Source: Fictibacillus solisalsi (lineage in GTDB: Bacteria; Bacillota; Bacilli; Bacillales; Fictibacillaceae). Taken from it: a stretch of DNA of 64,000 nucleotides. The notes below the pieces were generated by a model that saw nothing but the letters and a program-made list of their open reading frames with translations, made no database searches and was not told the DNA's origin. Shown here piece after piece: positions 1 through 8,224 of the stretch; positions within the stretch are counted from its first letter, which is position 1, and each line of letters begins with the position of its first letter. The stretch spans positions 2,315,057 through 2,379,056 of the forward strand of contig NZ_FNHW01000001.1 in assembly GCF_900103485.1 (NCBI RefSeq), read 5' to 3'. The position numbers and the translations under genes are program-made.

Positions 1-70
1 AATACGCCGGAGAAGCAGCACGTTTTCCCTACAGATTTTGGGTCAAGGATAATCCCTGCGTATCAAAATA

Positions 71-95
71 AGAGCACCCCGTCAGGAGTGCTCTT
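71..95 (-). terminator. Intrinsic terminator overlapping the end of the 82-783 gene
   Basis: An 8-bp inverted repeat (AGAGCACT/GGTGCTCT type) is followed on the minus strand by TTATTTT. The last codons and the stop codon of the minus-strand gene lie inside the hairpin. It could also stop a plus-strand transcript entering from outside the window. Confidence 0.7.
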
Positions 96-783
96 TCATC
101 ATTCTCTCTTCAAATAACAGGTCATCATCGGTTTCTTCTTCAGGGTCAAAAGGATCCGTTAGCTTTTCATTCAAACAGGCGAGGACAATGCCATCCAACT
201 GTGTAAAAGAGCGGATGCGCTTGTTCATCCACAGATGAACAATAATAAACCAAACGACCACAAGCAACACGGTTTTCACTGTGCTTTCCTGGGAAAAAGC
301 AAGGTTATTGATCTTCAGGATGTCCATTGCAAAACTGGTAAACAGGCCAATTAAAATCCCGACAGCATAACCGATCGGTTTGCCACCCTTCAGCGTCCTG
401 ATATTCGTCCTCAGATAGGTGTGGAACAATCTCAATTCGGTTCTTCTCATTTGTAAAAAAAGGCTCCGCATAAAGCGCAAATTGGGAAGCAGACCTCGGG
501 AAATATCTCGTTTCATCGTCGTTTGAAAAAACAGATCAAGGTCAGCAGGTGCGCCCAGGCTGTTTTTTAACTTTCTGTGCACAAAATTATGATAATAATA
601 GTATCGAATACTAAACTCAATGAGTTTCACCAGGACCATTACCACTACGATTGCACTGGCAAATTGCACCCAAAAGTTTTGGAACACAGCTTCTGCCAGC
701 ACGCTCAATGCAAAAGATCCAGCCGCAGCTTTTGCCCATAGCAGTTTACTAACTAAAACAATTAATTGCCAAAATTGATCCAT
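82..783 (-). CDS. Integral membrane protein of unknown function
   Basis: This 233-residue protein is not one I recognise. It shows hydrophobic segments at about residues 7-25, 38-57, 136-155 and 168-185, a basic central stretch rich in Arg and Lys (about 65-130), and an acidic tail with a DPFDPEEETDDD run. The start is well supported: AGGAGG lies 8 bases before the ATG. It ends in its own terminator and its upstream neighbour has a separate leader and promoter, so it is probably monocistronic. No catalytic motif is visible and I assign no function. Confidence 0.75.
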   Translation of the reverse strand: MDQFWQLIVLVSKLLWAKAAAGSFALSVLAEAVFQNFWVQFASAIVVVMVLVKLIEFSIRYYYYHNFVHRKLKNSLGAPADLDLFFQTTMKRDISRGLLPNLRFMRSLFLQMRRTELRLFHTYLRTNIRTLKGGKPIGYAVGILIGLFTSFAMDILKINNLAFSQESTVKTVLLVVVWFIIVHLWMNKRIRSFTQLDGIVLACLNEKLTDPFDPEEETDDDLLFEERMMKEHS

Positions 784-942
784 GCCAACTTCCTCCTGAC
801 AGAAGCATTTCTATTTTTCATGATACCACCTTTTTTGGTGGAAAAGGCAATATTTTACGATATCACGGAAAATTAACAAGAAAAAAGATGATGCACAAAC
901 CATAAAAGGCTTAGACACCATCCTATATTTTCAGAAGTAAAA

Positions 943-2181
943 TTATACACTTGCACTAACGGATGACCGATTCATGTGTTTTTCCTCAGTTTTTGCCACC
1001 ATTACCGCACATGCGGCATCGCCTGTGATGTTTACAGAAGTACGAAGCATATCAAGCAACCGGTCAACACCAAGAATAAGCGCGATCCCTTCTACCGGAA
1101 GGCCAACCGATTGAAGTACCATGGCCAGCATGATCAACCCTACTCCCGGAACACCAGCTGTACCGACTGAAGCAAGAACAGCGGTCAAAATAACAGTGAG
1201 CATTTCACCTAACGTCAGGCTGTGATTGAACACCTGCGCAATGAAAATGGTGGCAACTCCCTGCATGATGGCTGTTCCATCCATATTGATGGTGGCTCCG
1301 AGAGGCTGTACAAAACCGCTTATTGGCTCCGGAACATCCAAATTTTCCTGAGCGGTCTTCATGGAAATTGGAAGTGTCGCATTCGAACTGGATGTACTAA
1401 AGCCAAGGGCCATCGCCGGGGCAAAGCCTTTAAAGAACCAGATCGGACTCTTTCTGGCAACGAGAGCAACAGTTCCTCCGTACGTAACAATAGAATGCAG
1501 GAATAATGCCAATACAACGACAATCATATAAAGCCCCATCGCTTTCAGCGCATTCAGTCCGTAGTTTCCGATCGCCGATGCGATCAGGGCAAACGCGCCG
1601 TACGGAGCCACTTTCATGACCACATTCACCAGGTACATCATAATCACATTAGCCTCTTCAAAGAGGGTAAAGATCCCCTTTGTCTTGCTCCCAAGCATCG
1701 TTATTGCAAAACCCACGAATACAGCAAACGCAATGATCTGAAGCATGTTTGCATCCGTCATGGCAGCCACGGGGTTCTCCGGGATAATACCCATCAGTGT
1801 TTCGGAAACAGGCGGGGCCTTTTCTGCCTTAAATTCCAGGCCTGAAGTATCAAATCCTCCGCCTGCTCCCGGTTTTATGGCAAGAGACAGCAACAAGGCG
1901 ATAACAATCGCAAATGTTGTGGTCCCAAGGAAATAGACAATCGTTTTCACACCAATTCTGCCCAACTTCTTTGGATCTCCAAGTCCTGCTGTTCCAAGAA
2001 CAATGGAAAAGAAAACAATCGGTACGACCAGCATTTTGATCAGCTTTAAAAAAATCTGGCCGACCGGTGTAAGTACATAGGAGTTAATTTCATCAAAAGC
2101 TGTTGGAAAAGCAAGGTTTAAAATTAACCCCACGATAACCCCCAACACAAGACCAATGATAATTTTTACTGATAAGTTCAT
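943..2181 (-). CDS. Dicarboxylate/amino acid:cation symporter (DAACS family, GltP/GltT/DctP-like)
   Basis: This 412-residue secondary transporter imports a dicarboxylate or acidic amino acid such as glutamate with H+ or Na+. The family hallmarks are present: the serine-rich hairpin STSSSNATLP (about 265-274), the NMDGTA motif (about 299-304) and the SVGTAGVPG hairpin (about 340-348), within eight or so hydrophobic segments. Length matches the family. It is the only gene downstream of a c-di-AMP riboswitch ending in a terminator. Since c-di-AMP reports potassium and osmotic status, glutamate as potassium counter-ion is a plausible substrate; that specificity is inference. A dicarboxylate such as succinate or malate is the alternative. 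Confidence 0.9.
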   Translation of the reverse strand: MNLSVKIIIGLVLGVIVGLILNLAFPTAFDEINSYVLTPVGQIFLKLIKMLVVPIVFFSIVLGTAGLGDPKKLGRIGVKTIVYFLGTTTFAIVIALLLSLAIKPGAGGGFDTSGLEFKAEKAPPVSETLMGIIPENPVAAMTDANMLQIIAFAVFVGFAITMLGSKTKGIFTLFEEANVIMMYLVNVVMKVAPYGAFALIASAIGNYGLNALKAMGLYMIVVVLALFLHSIVTYGGTVALVARKSPIWFFKGFAPAMALGFSTSSSNATLPISMKTAQENLDVPEPISGFVQPLGATINMDGTAIMQGVATIFIAQVFNHSLTLGEMLTVILTAVLASVGTAGVPGVGLIMLAMVLQSVGLPVEGIALILGVDRLLDMLRTSVNITGDAACAVMVAKTEEKHMNRSSVSASV

Positions 2182-2270
2182 CTCATCTCCTCCATACCTA
2201 TAATATAAATCTATAAAATCTGTAAATCTGAAAGACTGGTATAAAATTACCCTGTTTCAAGAAATTTATT

Positions 2271-2481
2271 CCAAATAAAAACCCACGAAAAGAGCGAGAC
2301 TTCTCGTGAGCAGACTTGTGGCCTAATTTGCACAACGTATCACTCTCCAAAACGCTTCCGAGGTAAGCTGTCGGATTAGGCAACGAGATTTATGCCCTCT
2401 AAATTACATTAGATTCACCCCCAGGCTAAAAATAGCCGTTGATTGGTTCCCCCGGTTTCTATGTCAAGAAACTCAGCGATT
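2271..2481 (-). ncRNA. c-di-AMP riboswitch (ydaO/yuaA type) with terminator platform
   Basis: Read on the minus strand, the leader has the ydaO landmarks in order: AATCGCTGA (2473-2481), CCGGGGGAACCAA, GGGGGTGAATC, then CCGACAGCTTACCTCGGAAGCGTT, written here as CCGACAGCTTACCTCGG plus AAGCGTT (2351-2357). AATCGCT and AGCGTT can close P1. After the aptamer comes an 11-bp hairpin (CTCACGAGAAG with CTTTTCGTGGG, 2281-2310) and a T-run, an intrinsic terminator. The segment ATTAGGC of the aptamer side (2375-2381) is complementary to GCCTAAT (2321-2327), and TCTCGT to ACGAGA in the terminator arm, giving an antiterminator option. By analogy with known members, c-di-AMP should switch the downstream symporter off. 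Confidence 0.85.
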
Positions 2482-2502
2482 GTACTTTATTCAGTTACTG
2501 TT

Positions 2503-2532
2503 ATCGTAACAGTGTTCCGAAAATTGTGTCAA
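2503..2532 (-). promoter_or_regulatory. SigA-type promoter for the riboswitch-symporter transcript
   Basis: On the minus strand TTGACA (2527-2532) is separated by 18 bases from TACGAT (2503-2508). Transcription would begin about 15 bases before the aptamer. Confidence 0.6.
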
Positions 2533-2659
2533 GTTTCCTCGAAAAACATTAAAATTTACCAATGTAAATTAATTCAATACATAACCCCACCAGCTTTTTG
2601 CCTTAGGGCGAAATATATAAAGAATAGACAGAAATTCCTAAATAGGAGGCAAATAAGAA

Positions 2660-2854
2660 ATGAGAATTGTTTTTTTTGAAAAAGGAGAACTCAGCATTAT
2701 CGTTGGATCTTCACGCTTAAAAGGTGAATTGACGATAGAGCAAATTAAAAACGAGAGTGAAAAGAAAGCAAAAGAACTTAGCCAGCTGCTTGGCCGGGAG
2801 ATCGGTTTCATGATCGATATGAACGGTAAACTTGAAAATGATATTAAACGCTAA
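2660..2854 (+). CDS. Small hypothetical protein
   Basis: This 64-residue soluble protein is not recognised. It has a short beta-like N-terminus, a charged helix (about 24-45) rich in Glu and Lys, and no membrane segment or signal peptide. An AGGAGG lies 10 bases before the ATG, and a hairpin terminator follows the stop, so it is probably a real single gene. It is divergent from the riboswitch-controlled symporter. Confidence 0.6.
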   Translation: MRIVFFEKGELSIIVGSSRLKGELTIEQIKNESEKKAKELSQLLGREIGFMIDMNGKLENDIKR

Positions 2855-2880
2855 ATCCATATAAGAAATGCAAAAAGAAA

Positions 2881-2912
2881 AACCGGACAGCTTCTGCTGC
2901 CCGGTTTTCTTA
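2881..2912. terminator. Bidirectional terminator between convergent genes
   Basis: AACCGG-A-CAGC pairs with GCTG-C-CCGGTT around a TTCT loop, with T-rich flanks on both strands. It serves the small plus-strand gene and the convergent SGNH hydrolase. Confidence 0.8.
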
Positions 2913-2915
2913 TAA

Positions 2916-3695
2916 TCATCTGATCTTCAGTTCTCCAATTACCCGTTGGGCAATCAGATAGTATCCCCGGGGATTTGGATGGATGGCATCCGAGAAATAT
3001 TCCCGCTTTGGAATCCCATTAAATAACTCATACGTAGAAATATAAGTGGAATTAGGGGTTTTTTCGCTGATTTCCTGAATGGATATATTCCATTTCTTAA
3101 TCACTTGCGCAGAAACTGCATCATAAAAATTTTCGGTATAAGGGTTATACAGCCCTAAAATATAAATATGTGCCCTTTTGTTTTGCTGCCGCAGTTTCTT
3201 AGTAATCTTTCCAAGGTTGCTGTACAGCATTTTTTGGCCGATGGCCATCTCCTGCTGATTGATGTTCCTGAAGTTCCAGCCAGCTGTTTTTCTGTAATCA
3301 TTTGTCCCAATAAATAAAAAAATATAATTGGCCTGATGGACGGAACGTGATACCATCCCGTTGCTGAGCTGTTTATACAGCTGATCCGACCTTTGCCCGC
3401 TGATCCCGTAATTATTGAGTACGACAGGACGCTTAAGTTCTCTCTGCATTCCCTGTCTCACCAGACCGATGTAGCCTTTTCGTTTCGGATCTCCCCGACC
3501 GTATGTCAGTGAATCCCCCAAAGCCACAATCCGGATCTGTTTCGGCCGGGGTTCCTTCCCTTGAACCTGAGGAGATTTCCGATGTTCGCTCCCCTGGTCA
3601 CCGCTATACTCTTTTACGAAATAAAATATAAAAAACAATGCTGTCACTAAGACAACAGCACCAAGTAGGTATATGACCTTTTTTCGGTTTCCCAA
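2916..3695 (-). CDS. SGNH/GDSL-family hydrolase, membrane-anchored (YpmR-like)
   Basis: This 259-residue esterase or lipase of the SGNH superfamily carries an N-terminal hydrophobic segment (about 7-27), consistent with an uncleaved anchor or signal peptide and extracytoplasmic action. The four family blocks are visible: GDSLT with the nucleophile Ser (about 60-64), a Gly block NYGISG (about 96-101), GTND with the oxyanion Asn (about 130-133), and DAIHPN with the catalytic Asp and His (about 237-242). It starts at TTG, 7 bases after GAGGAGG. The substrate cannot be told from sequence. Confidence 0.85.
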   Translation of the reverse strand: MGNRKKVIYLLGAVVLVTALFFIFYFVKEYSGDQGSEHRKSPQVQGKEPRPKQIRIVALGDSLTYGRGDPKRKGYIGLVRQGMQRELKRPVVLNNYGISGQRSDQLYKQLSNGMVSRSVHQANYIFLFIGTNDYRKTAGWNFRNINQQEMAIGQKMLYSNLGKITKKLRQQNKRAHIYILGLYNPYTENFYDAVSAQVIKKWNISIQEISEKTPNSTYISTYELFNGIPKREYFSDAIHPNPRGYYLIAQRVIGELKIR

Positions 3696-3858
3696 AAAAA
3701 TCCTCCTCTTTCTGCATGACCCTAGATGTCAAAATTGCTTTGTTGTCTCTCTGAGTTCCCTTTTGCTTATCCATTAAAACAGCAATACCGGGATATTATC
3801 AAGTTTTACTATTATAACGCAAATAGAAGAAGTTAGCACATTGGACACATAAAAAGAA

Positions 3859-3882
3859 AAAACCCCTATTTCAAGGAGTCTT
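3859..3882 (-). terminator. Terminator overlapping a small gene's stop codon
   Basis: On the minus strand AAGACTCC pairs, with two G-T pairs, with GGGGTTTT, and runs into TTTTTTCTTTTT. The stop codon of the 3866-4045 gene lies in the hairpin. Confidence 0.6.
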
Positions 3883-4045
3883 CTTCATCGATTAAAAGGT
3901 AGTCTTCGGCTTTGTAATGACGGTCTTCCCACAGGTTTTCTAAATCATAATTACCCGTATCTCTCCGCACAAATGAACCAATCAGACCAGCTGTACCCAC
4001 CAGGACCAAAGCCACGGGCAGGAGTACAATGACCAGCGCCCCCAT
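3866..4045 (-). CDS. Small single-pass membrane protein
   Basis: A 59-residue protein with one hydrophobic segment (about 4-24) and an acidic cytoplasmic-type tail ending EDYLLIDEEDSLK. I chose the ATG at 4045, six bases after AGGGAGAG, over the GTG two codons upstream. It precedes nothing on its strand and has its own terminator. Function unknown. Confidence 0.6.
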   Translation of the reverse strand: MGALVIVLLPVALVLVGTAGLIGSFVRRDTGNYDLENLWEDRHYKAEDYLLIDEEDSLK

Positions 4046-4135
4046 AACCACTCTCCCTTTCTTTTTTCACATGTATATGAATCAAAGAAAGCAGTTATGT
4101 GGGAGTGAAACTCAAAAAAAAAGAGAAGAGAGAAA

Positions 4136-4501
4136 TCAATTCTCTCTTCCCCAGGTGATCCAATCGTTAACCTCAAGCATTTCTATAAATTTGGCCAGCC
4201 TTGGAACAACCGGCGAGGCCTTTTCTCCAAATTCAGCCGAAAGATTCGAGCTGATCTCATCAATGGTTTTCACGCCATCGATTTGTTCTGCAACAAAGGC
4301 ACCAAGCTCGTCGAGTTTGACCGGAAAAAAGGAGGGCTGTTTTAGAAACCGGATGGACAGCTTTTCAATCGGGTTCGTTCTTGGAATCATCAAGTAAACA
4401 AACCCGTCCTTGCGTTTTTCCGTATGAATACCTTGTTTGAAATGAGGCATCATTGTTAAAAGGTTTTGGCTACTTCTTTTTTTCGATCCAAAAAGACTCA
4501 T
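4136..4501 (-). CDS. PqqD-family protein coupled to the OPT transporter
   Basis: The 121-residue product matches the PqqD fold: a VKLDELGAFVAEQIDG segment (about 61-76), then TIDEISSNL and an FGEKASPVVPRLAKFIEML helix ending in NDWITW. PqqD proteins bind peptides and present them to radical SAM enzymes in RiPP pathways, but stand-alone PqqD-like proteins of unknown role are frequent in Bacillales. The ATG at 4501 overlaps the stop codon of the OPT transporter (TAATG), implying translational coupling, so a role tied to peptide transport is likely. No radical SAM gene is present nearby. Confidence 0.8.
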   Translation of the reverse strand: MSLFGSKKRSSQNLLTMMPHFKQGIHTEKRKDGFVYLMIPRTNPIEKLSIRFLKQPSFFPVKLDELGAFVAEQIDGVKTIDEISSNLSAEFGEKASPVVPRLAKFIEMLEVNDWITWGREN

Positions 4502-6393
4502 TATTTTAACTTGTCCGCTTTCGTCCGGGTGGAGAACCAATAAAGCAGCCAGCAGACAAACAGGAAGATCAGGAATGGAATCAACCGGTTATTTGTGAGC
4601 GGGGTTTCCGGAATGCTCACGTTAAAGAAGATAAGCACGGCGATGAGCACACCAAGCAAGGACTCCCCTGCAATGAGACCAGAAGCAAACAATACGCCCC
4701 TATCGGCACGTGCCTGGCGCTCTTCTTTTGTCTTCGCCGTTACATCCACCAGCCAGCGAACCGCGCCGCCAAACATAACTGGTGCAGAAATATGAACCGG
4801 CAGATATAAGCCAACGGCCACAACGAGCGAATTCAACCCAAGAAATTCAATAACAATCGCAATGGCTGCACCAATAAATATCAGGCTCCATGGCAGATCA
4901 CCGCCAAAGATCCCTTGAACAAGCACTTTCATAATAGCGGCTTTAGGTGCAGGAAGCTGCTGCGAACCCATACCATAGGATTTATCTAAGACAATCAGAA
5001 TAATACCGATGACAAGACCTGAAGCAATAACTCCGATCATCATGGCAACCTGCTGCTTCCAAGGAGTACCTCCAACAAGGTGACCTGTTTTTAAATCCTG
5101 TGAAATATCACCGGCAACGGCAAGTGCTGTACAAACGATGGCTGCCACTGTTAATGCTGCTTTCATGCCATCAAGGCCGGTCATTCCGGTTACTTTATAT
5201 ACGAGGGTTACAATCAACAAGGTAGCGATCGTCATGCCGGAAACCGGAGAGGATGAACTTCCGACAATACCCACGATTCTGGAAGCTACAGCAACAAACA
5301 GGAAGCCGAAGATTGCAATGGCAATCGCACCAATGAACCCAACGTTTGTCACAGGTGCTGCACCAATTATAATAACGAGGACAACCACACCTAAAATAAC
5401 ATAGCGAAACGGCATATCTTTATCCGTACGCTCAATTCCTCCGCTAACCGAACCATCAGACAACCCTTTCATGGTCTTGGCAGCCGTTGAAATCAATGTT
5501 GGCATCGTTTTTAGCAGCGTAATCAATCCGGCTACTGCCACGGCACCTGCACCAATATACTTAATATAGCTATCCCAGATTCCCCAGGCATCCAGCTTGC
5601 CGATCGGATCTTCTGCAGGGAAAATAGCTGTTGTGCTGTCCGCACCAAAAAATGCGATGGCAGGAATTAATACAATCCACGCCAACAAGCCGCCAGCAAG
5701 CATCTGTCCGGCAATTCGCGGCCCAATAATATAGCCCACACCAAGCAGGGCAGGGAATATATCCATACCAACCACAGTATTCTTAAGTTTGCCCACTTGT
5801 GTTTCGATTTCTGTTTTAAAGAGCATGAAGCCGTCTCCCAAAACTTTTACAAGACCGCCGAACAAGAATCCGATGGCCACTGTCTTGGCATTGGCTCCGC
5901 CCTTTTCACCGGACTTTAGAACTTCGGCACACGCGGTTCCTTCTGGATAAGGCAATACACCATGCTCTTTGACAATCAGCATCTGACGCAATGGAACCAT
6001 CATAAAGACGCCGAGCAGTCCACCTGTAAGTACAATAAATATAATAACCGTCTGTGATAAATTAATATCCAGAAGGAAGAAGGCCGGAAGCGTAAATACA
6101 GCTCCTGCTCCAATCGCTTCCCCCGCTGTTGTCATCGTCTGTACGATATTGTTTTCAAGGATCGAATCCCTTCGGAAGATCCCTCTCAATACCCCCATGG
6201 AAATGACCGCCGCAGGAATGGAAGCGGAAACCGTCAAACCAACTTTAAGTCCCAAATATGCATTTGCCGCACCAAAAACAATCGCCAGAATGACACCAAA
6301 AATGATAGCAACCGCAGTTAACTCCGGCAATGATCGTGATGACGGAATATAGGGAACAAAGGATGAGGACTTTTCTTGTTTGTTGTCCATCAT
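4501..6393 (-). CDS. OPT-family oligopeptide transporter
   Basis: This roughly 630-residue protein has about 14-16 hydrophobic segments and belongs to the oligopeptide transporter (OPT) superfamily. Recognisable family stretches are NAYLGLKVGLTVSASIPAAVISMG (about 44-67, given here as the block beginning NAYLG), PYPEGTACAEVL (about 150-161) and FASGLIAGESLLGV near the C-terminus. OPT proteins move small peptides or metal chelates using the proton gradient. AGGCGG lies 5 bases before the ATG at 6393; an in-frame GTG slightly upstream overlaps the binding site and is less likely. The adjoining PqqD-like gene is coupled to it. The substrate is unknown. Confidence 0.9.
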   Translation of the reverse strand: MMDNKQEKSSSFVPYIPSSRSLPELTAVAIIFGVILAIVFGAANAYLGLKVGLTVSASIPAAVISMGVLRGIFRRDSILENNIVQTMTTAGEAIGAGAVFTLPAFFLLDINLSQTVIIFIVLTGGLLGVFMMVPLRQMLIVKEHGVLPYPEGTACAEVLKSGEKGGANAKTVAIGFLFGGLVKVLGDGFMLFKTEIETQVGKLKNTVVGMDIFPALLGVGYIIGPRIAGQMLAGGLLAWIVLIPAIAFFGADSTTAIFPAEDPIGKLDAWGIWDSYIKYIGAGAVAVAGLITLLKTMPTLISTAAKTMKGLSDGSVSGGIERTDKDMPFRYVILGVVVLVIIIGAAPVTNVGFIGAIAIAIFGFLFVAVASRIVGIVGSSSSPVSGMTIATLLIVTLVYKVTGMTGLDGMKAALTVAAIVCTALAVAGDISQDLKTGHLVGGTPWKQQVAMMIGVIASGLVIGIILIVLDKSYGMGSQQLPAPKAAIMKVLVQGIFGGDLPWSLIFIGAAIAIVIEFLGLNSLVVAVGLYLPVHISAPVMFGGAVRWLVDVTAKTKEERQARADRGVLFASGLIAGESLLGVLIAVLIFFNVSIPETPLTNNRLIPFLIFLFVCWLLYWFSTRTKADKLK

Positions 6394-6632
6394 TAACACC
6401 GCCTAATCATCAGAAATTTTGAACAAAGACCATTATACCATAATTCGACAAAAACCGAGTTTTCCAAATGTTCCTTCTTTTTTCAGTCAACTATTTTAAG
6501 CTTCCCTATTCTAATGAAAACTTATCCACTTTTTGAAAAAATTGAAGCTATCATTCAGTGATGATCATAAACCATGTTTATAAACAGCCAGAGAGGGAAC
6601 GTTAGATATGTGTATAGTAGGAGGGATAAACC

Positions 6633-6788
6633 ATGACAGATGAACAAAAGAATCAAAATCAAAAAGGCAATGAAAAGACCAAAAAGAACGTTGAGGACGT
6701 TTTTGAACAGGGAGCAATCGAACAGCGAGAATCATTCGATACCGAATCCCAGAAAGAAAAAGACCAGAAGCAAAAAAATAAAGAATAG
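6633..6788 (+). CDS. Small hydrophilic protein of 51 residues
   Basis: The reading frame beginning MTDEQKNQNQKGNEKTKK codes for a very hydrophilic peptide rich in Lys, Glu, Gln and Asn, with no hydrophobic segment and no Cys. A strong AGGAGGGAT lies 5 bases before the ATG, and a good terminator follows the TAG. The composition resembles small intrinsically disordered Bacillus proteins, some of them spore-associated, but I cannot name a family. Confidence 0.65.
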   Translation: MTDEQKNQNQKGNEKTKKNVEDVFEQGAIEQRESFDTESQKEKDQKQKNKE

Positions 6789-6794
6789 CAAAAA

Positions 6795-6826
6795 AAAGGG
6801 GCAGCAGATGAGCTGTCCCTTCTTTT
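6795..6826 (+). terminator. Terminator of the 51-residue gene
   Basis: AAGGGGCAGC pairs with GCTGTCCCTT and runs into CTTTTT. Confidence 0.8.
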
Positions 6827-6846
6827 TATTAAGTTCAAAAAACAAA

Positions 6847-6867
6847 ACCTGCAAGCACCCTGCAGGT
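6847..6867 (-). terminator. Terminator of the 75-residue gene
   Basis: ACCTGCA and TGCAGGT form a perfect 7-bp stem touching the stop codon, followed on the minus strand by TTTGTTTTTTG. Confidence 0.7.
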
Positions 6868-7094
6868 CATGATACTTCTTTTATGTATGTTGGGACGAAT
6901 TTCAACAGGATTGAGATGATACTGTTATACTGCTCCGGTGACACATGTATACCATCCTTAGCGATCAGTTCTTCCTTTAGCCTAACAATGCAATCCAATT
7001 CCTCTACCGTTGCTTCAGTGGCCATATAATCAATGGTGTTAATTAATTCCAGAAGCTGGTTATTCTTGTTCGTAATAAAATACGTGGATTCCAA
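6867..7094 (-). CDS. Hypothetical protein
   Basis: A 75-residue soluble, acidic protein with predicted helical stretches (LLELINTIDYMA, VEELDCIVRLKEELIA, EQYNSIISILLKFV). I place the start at TTG 7094, because GGAGGGGG ends 8 bases upstream; in-frame GTG codons further upstream overlap that binding site. Not recognised; no catalytic motif seen. Confidence 0.6.
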   Translation of the reverse strand: MESTYFITNKNNQLLELINTIDYMATEATVEELDCIVRLKEELIAKDGIHVSPEQYNSIISILLKFVPTYIKEVS

Positions 7095-7313
7095 CTTGAA
7101 CACCCCCTCCACTTTATTATCAGAGATATGAGGTCATTTTCCTATAAAAACATTTCGTCAAATGCCGACATATCTTACTTTTTCTGGTTTTACGCAACTT
7201 TATCCCTATTCCTTCTGTCGGTTTCTGTCGGTTTGATCAACGTATTTTCCTATATCAGAAGAATATTTGGAAAGACAAAGTTTTATAAATATAGTGCCCG
7301 CAACTCCCGAAAG

Positions 7314-7967
7314 TTATCCAAATAATTTGGACAAAGAGGCAAACGGAGAGGATGTTTTGTCCTCTTCTTCATCTTTTGATTGATAGACCAGCTTTTCGGG
7401 TTCAAAAATTTTGGATTCCAGGTAGGAGCGGGGATTTTTTTCAAGCTTTATTTCCTTATGAATGGCCAGAAAGATTTTTGCAGTATTCATCGCGTCATCC
7501 AGTGCTCTGTGCTGGGACCCCTCCAGTGAAATTTGCAGCTTGTTCAGCGCCCGTGATAGCCCGTACCGGAAGCCTTTATCGCTTTCATGAAGAAGGCTGA
7601 ACAAAAACTGAAGGTCATTGTGATTGATGATCCAGTCAATGGGAGTTTTATGATAAGTAGAATCTGTAATCAGTGCCCATTTGTCTTCCGGGCCCCATGA
7701 ACACAAATAATACTCCTTTTTTCCGATCCAATCCCTAAAGTCTTTGATGACCAGGGTAAACGGCTGCGCATTGATCAAATCCTTTTTAGTAATCCCGGTC
7801 AAGTTGGTAATTCGCGTATTTAAACTATCCATCTTGGGCTGAACAAAAGACTGAAAGGTATCTAATACCACCAATTCACTATTTATCCATCCCAGACGCA
7901 CCGCCCCAATCTCAATGATTTCCGACAGCCTGTTTGTCATTTCCAGATCATACACAATATAATCCAT
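7314..7967 (-). CDS. DEDDh 3'-5' exonuclease (KapD/DnaQ-like)
   Basis: This 217-residue protein has the RNase T/DnaQ exonuclease fold. Exo I is YDLEMT (Asp and Glu ligands, about 6-11), followed by EIIEIGAVRLG; Exo II lies around SWGPEDKWAL (about 130-139); Exo III is HRALDDAMNTAKIF with the His-x4-Asp pattern of DEDDh enzymes (about 175-188). This arrangement resembles Bacillus KapD, known as an inhibitor of the KinA route to sporulation, and eukaryotic ERI-1. The ATG at 7967 follows GGAG by 8 bases; a GTG three codons upstream is less well placed. The substrate could be RNA or DNA. Confidence 0.8.
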   Translation of the reverse strand: MDYIVYDLEMTNRLSEIIEIGAVRLGWINSELVVLDTFQSFVQPKMDSLNTRITNLTGITKKDLINAQPFTLVIKDFRDWIGKKEYYLCSWGPEDKWALITDSTYHKTPIDWIINHNDLQFLFSLLHESDKGFRYGLSRALNKLQISLEGSQHRALDDAMNTAKIFLAIHKEIKLEKNPRSYLESKIFEPEKLVYQSKDEEEDKTSSPFASLSKLFG

Positions 7968-8145
7968 CTTCTTCACTCCATCTCATTCTTCTTGCCTGCT
8001 CTGCCTGTCCTTTATCTTTAATTTTAGTAAATTTTTGAATGTATTGGAATGATATCGTCATTCATTCTACCGTTTCTTTGATTTGTATTTTTTATTGTAT
8101 GTGTAAAAAGAAGATTATTGCCTATACACCGAAGAAAATCAGTGG

Positions 8146-8174
8146 TTGGCAGGCTGAATTCCTTCGTTTATACT
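8146..8174 (+). promoter_or_regulatory. SigA-type promoter of the sigma-54 activator gene
   Basis: TTGGCA (8146-8151) and TATACT (8169-8174) are separated by 17 bases. Two tandem 18-bp operator-like repeats begin at the -10 and cover the transcription start, a position suited to autorepression. Confidence 0.6.
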
Positions 8175-8208
8175 ATTCAGAAATAAATAACTATTCGAAA
8201 ATGAATAA
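8173..8208. promoter_or_regulatory. Tandem 18-bp operator-like repeats
   Basis: CTATTCAGAAATAAATAA (8173-8190) is followed directly by CTATTCGAAAATGAATAA (8191-8208); 15 of 18 positions agree. Each is partly palindromic (TATTC...GAATA). A third copy lies at 12001-12018 within the target operon. Confidence 0.55.
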
Positions 8209-8224
8209 TAGAAGGTGATTAATC

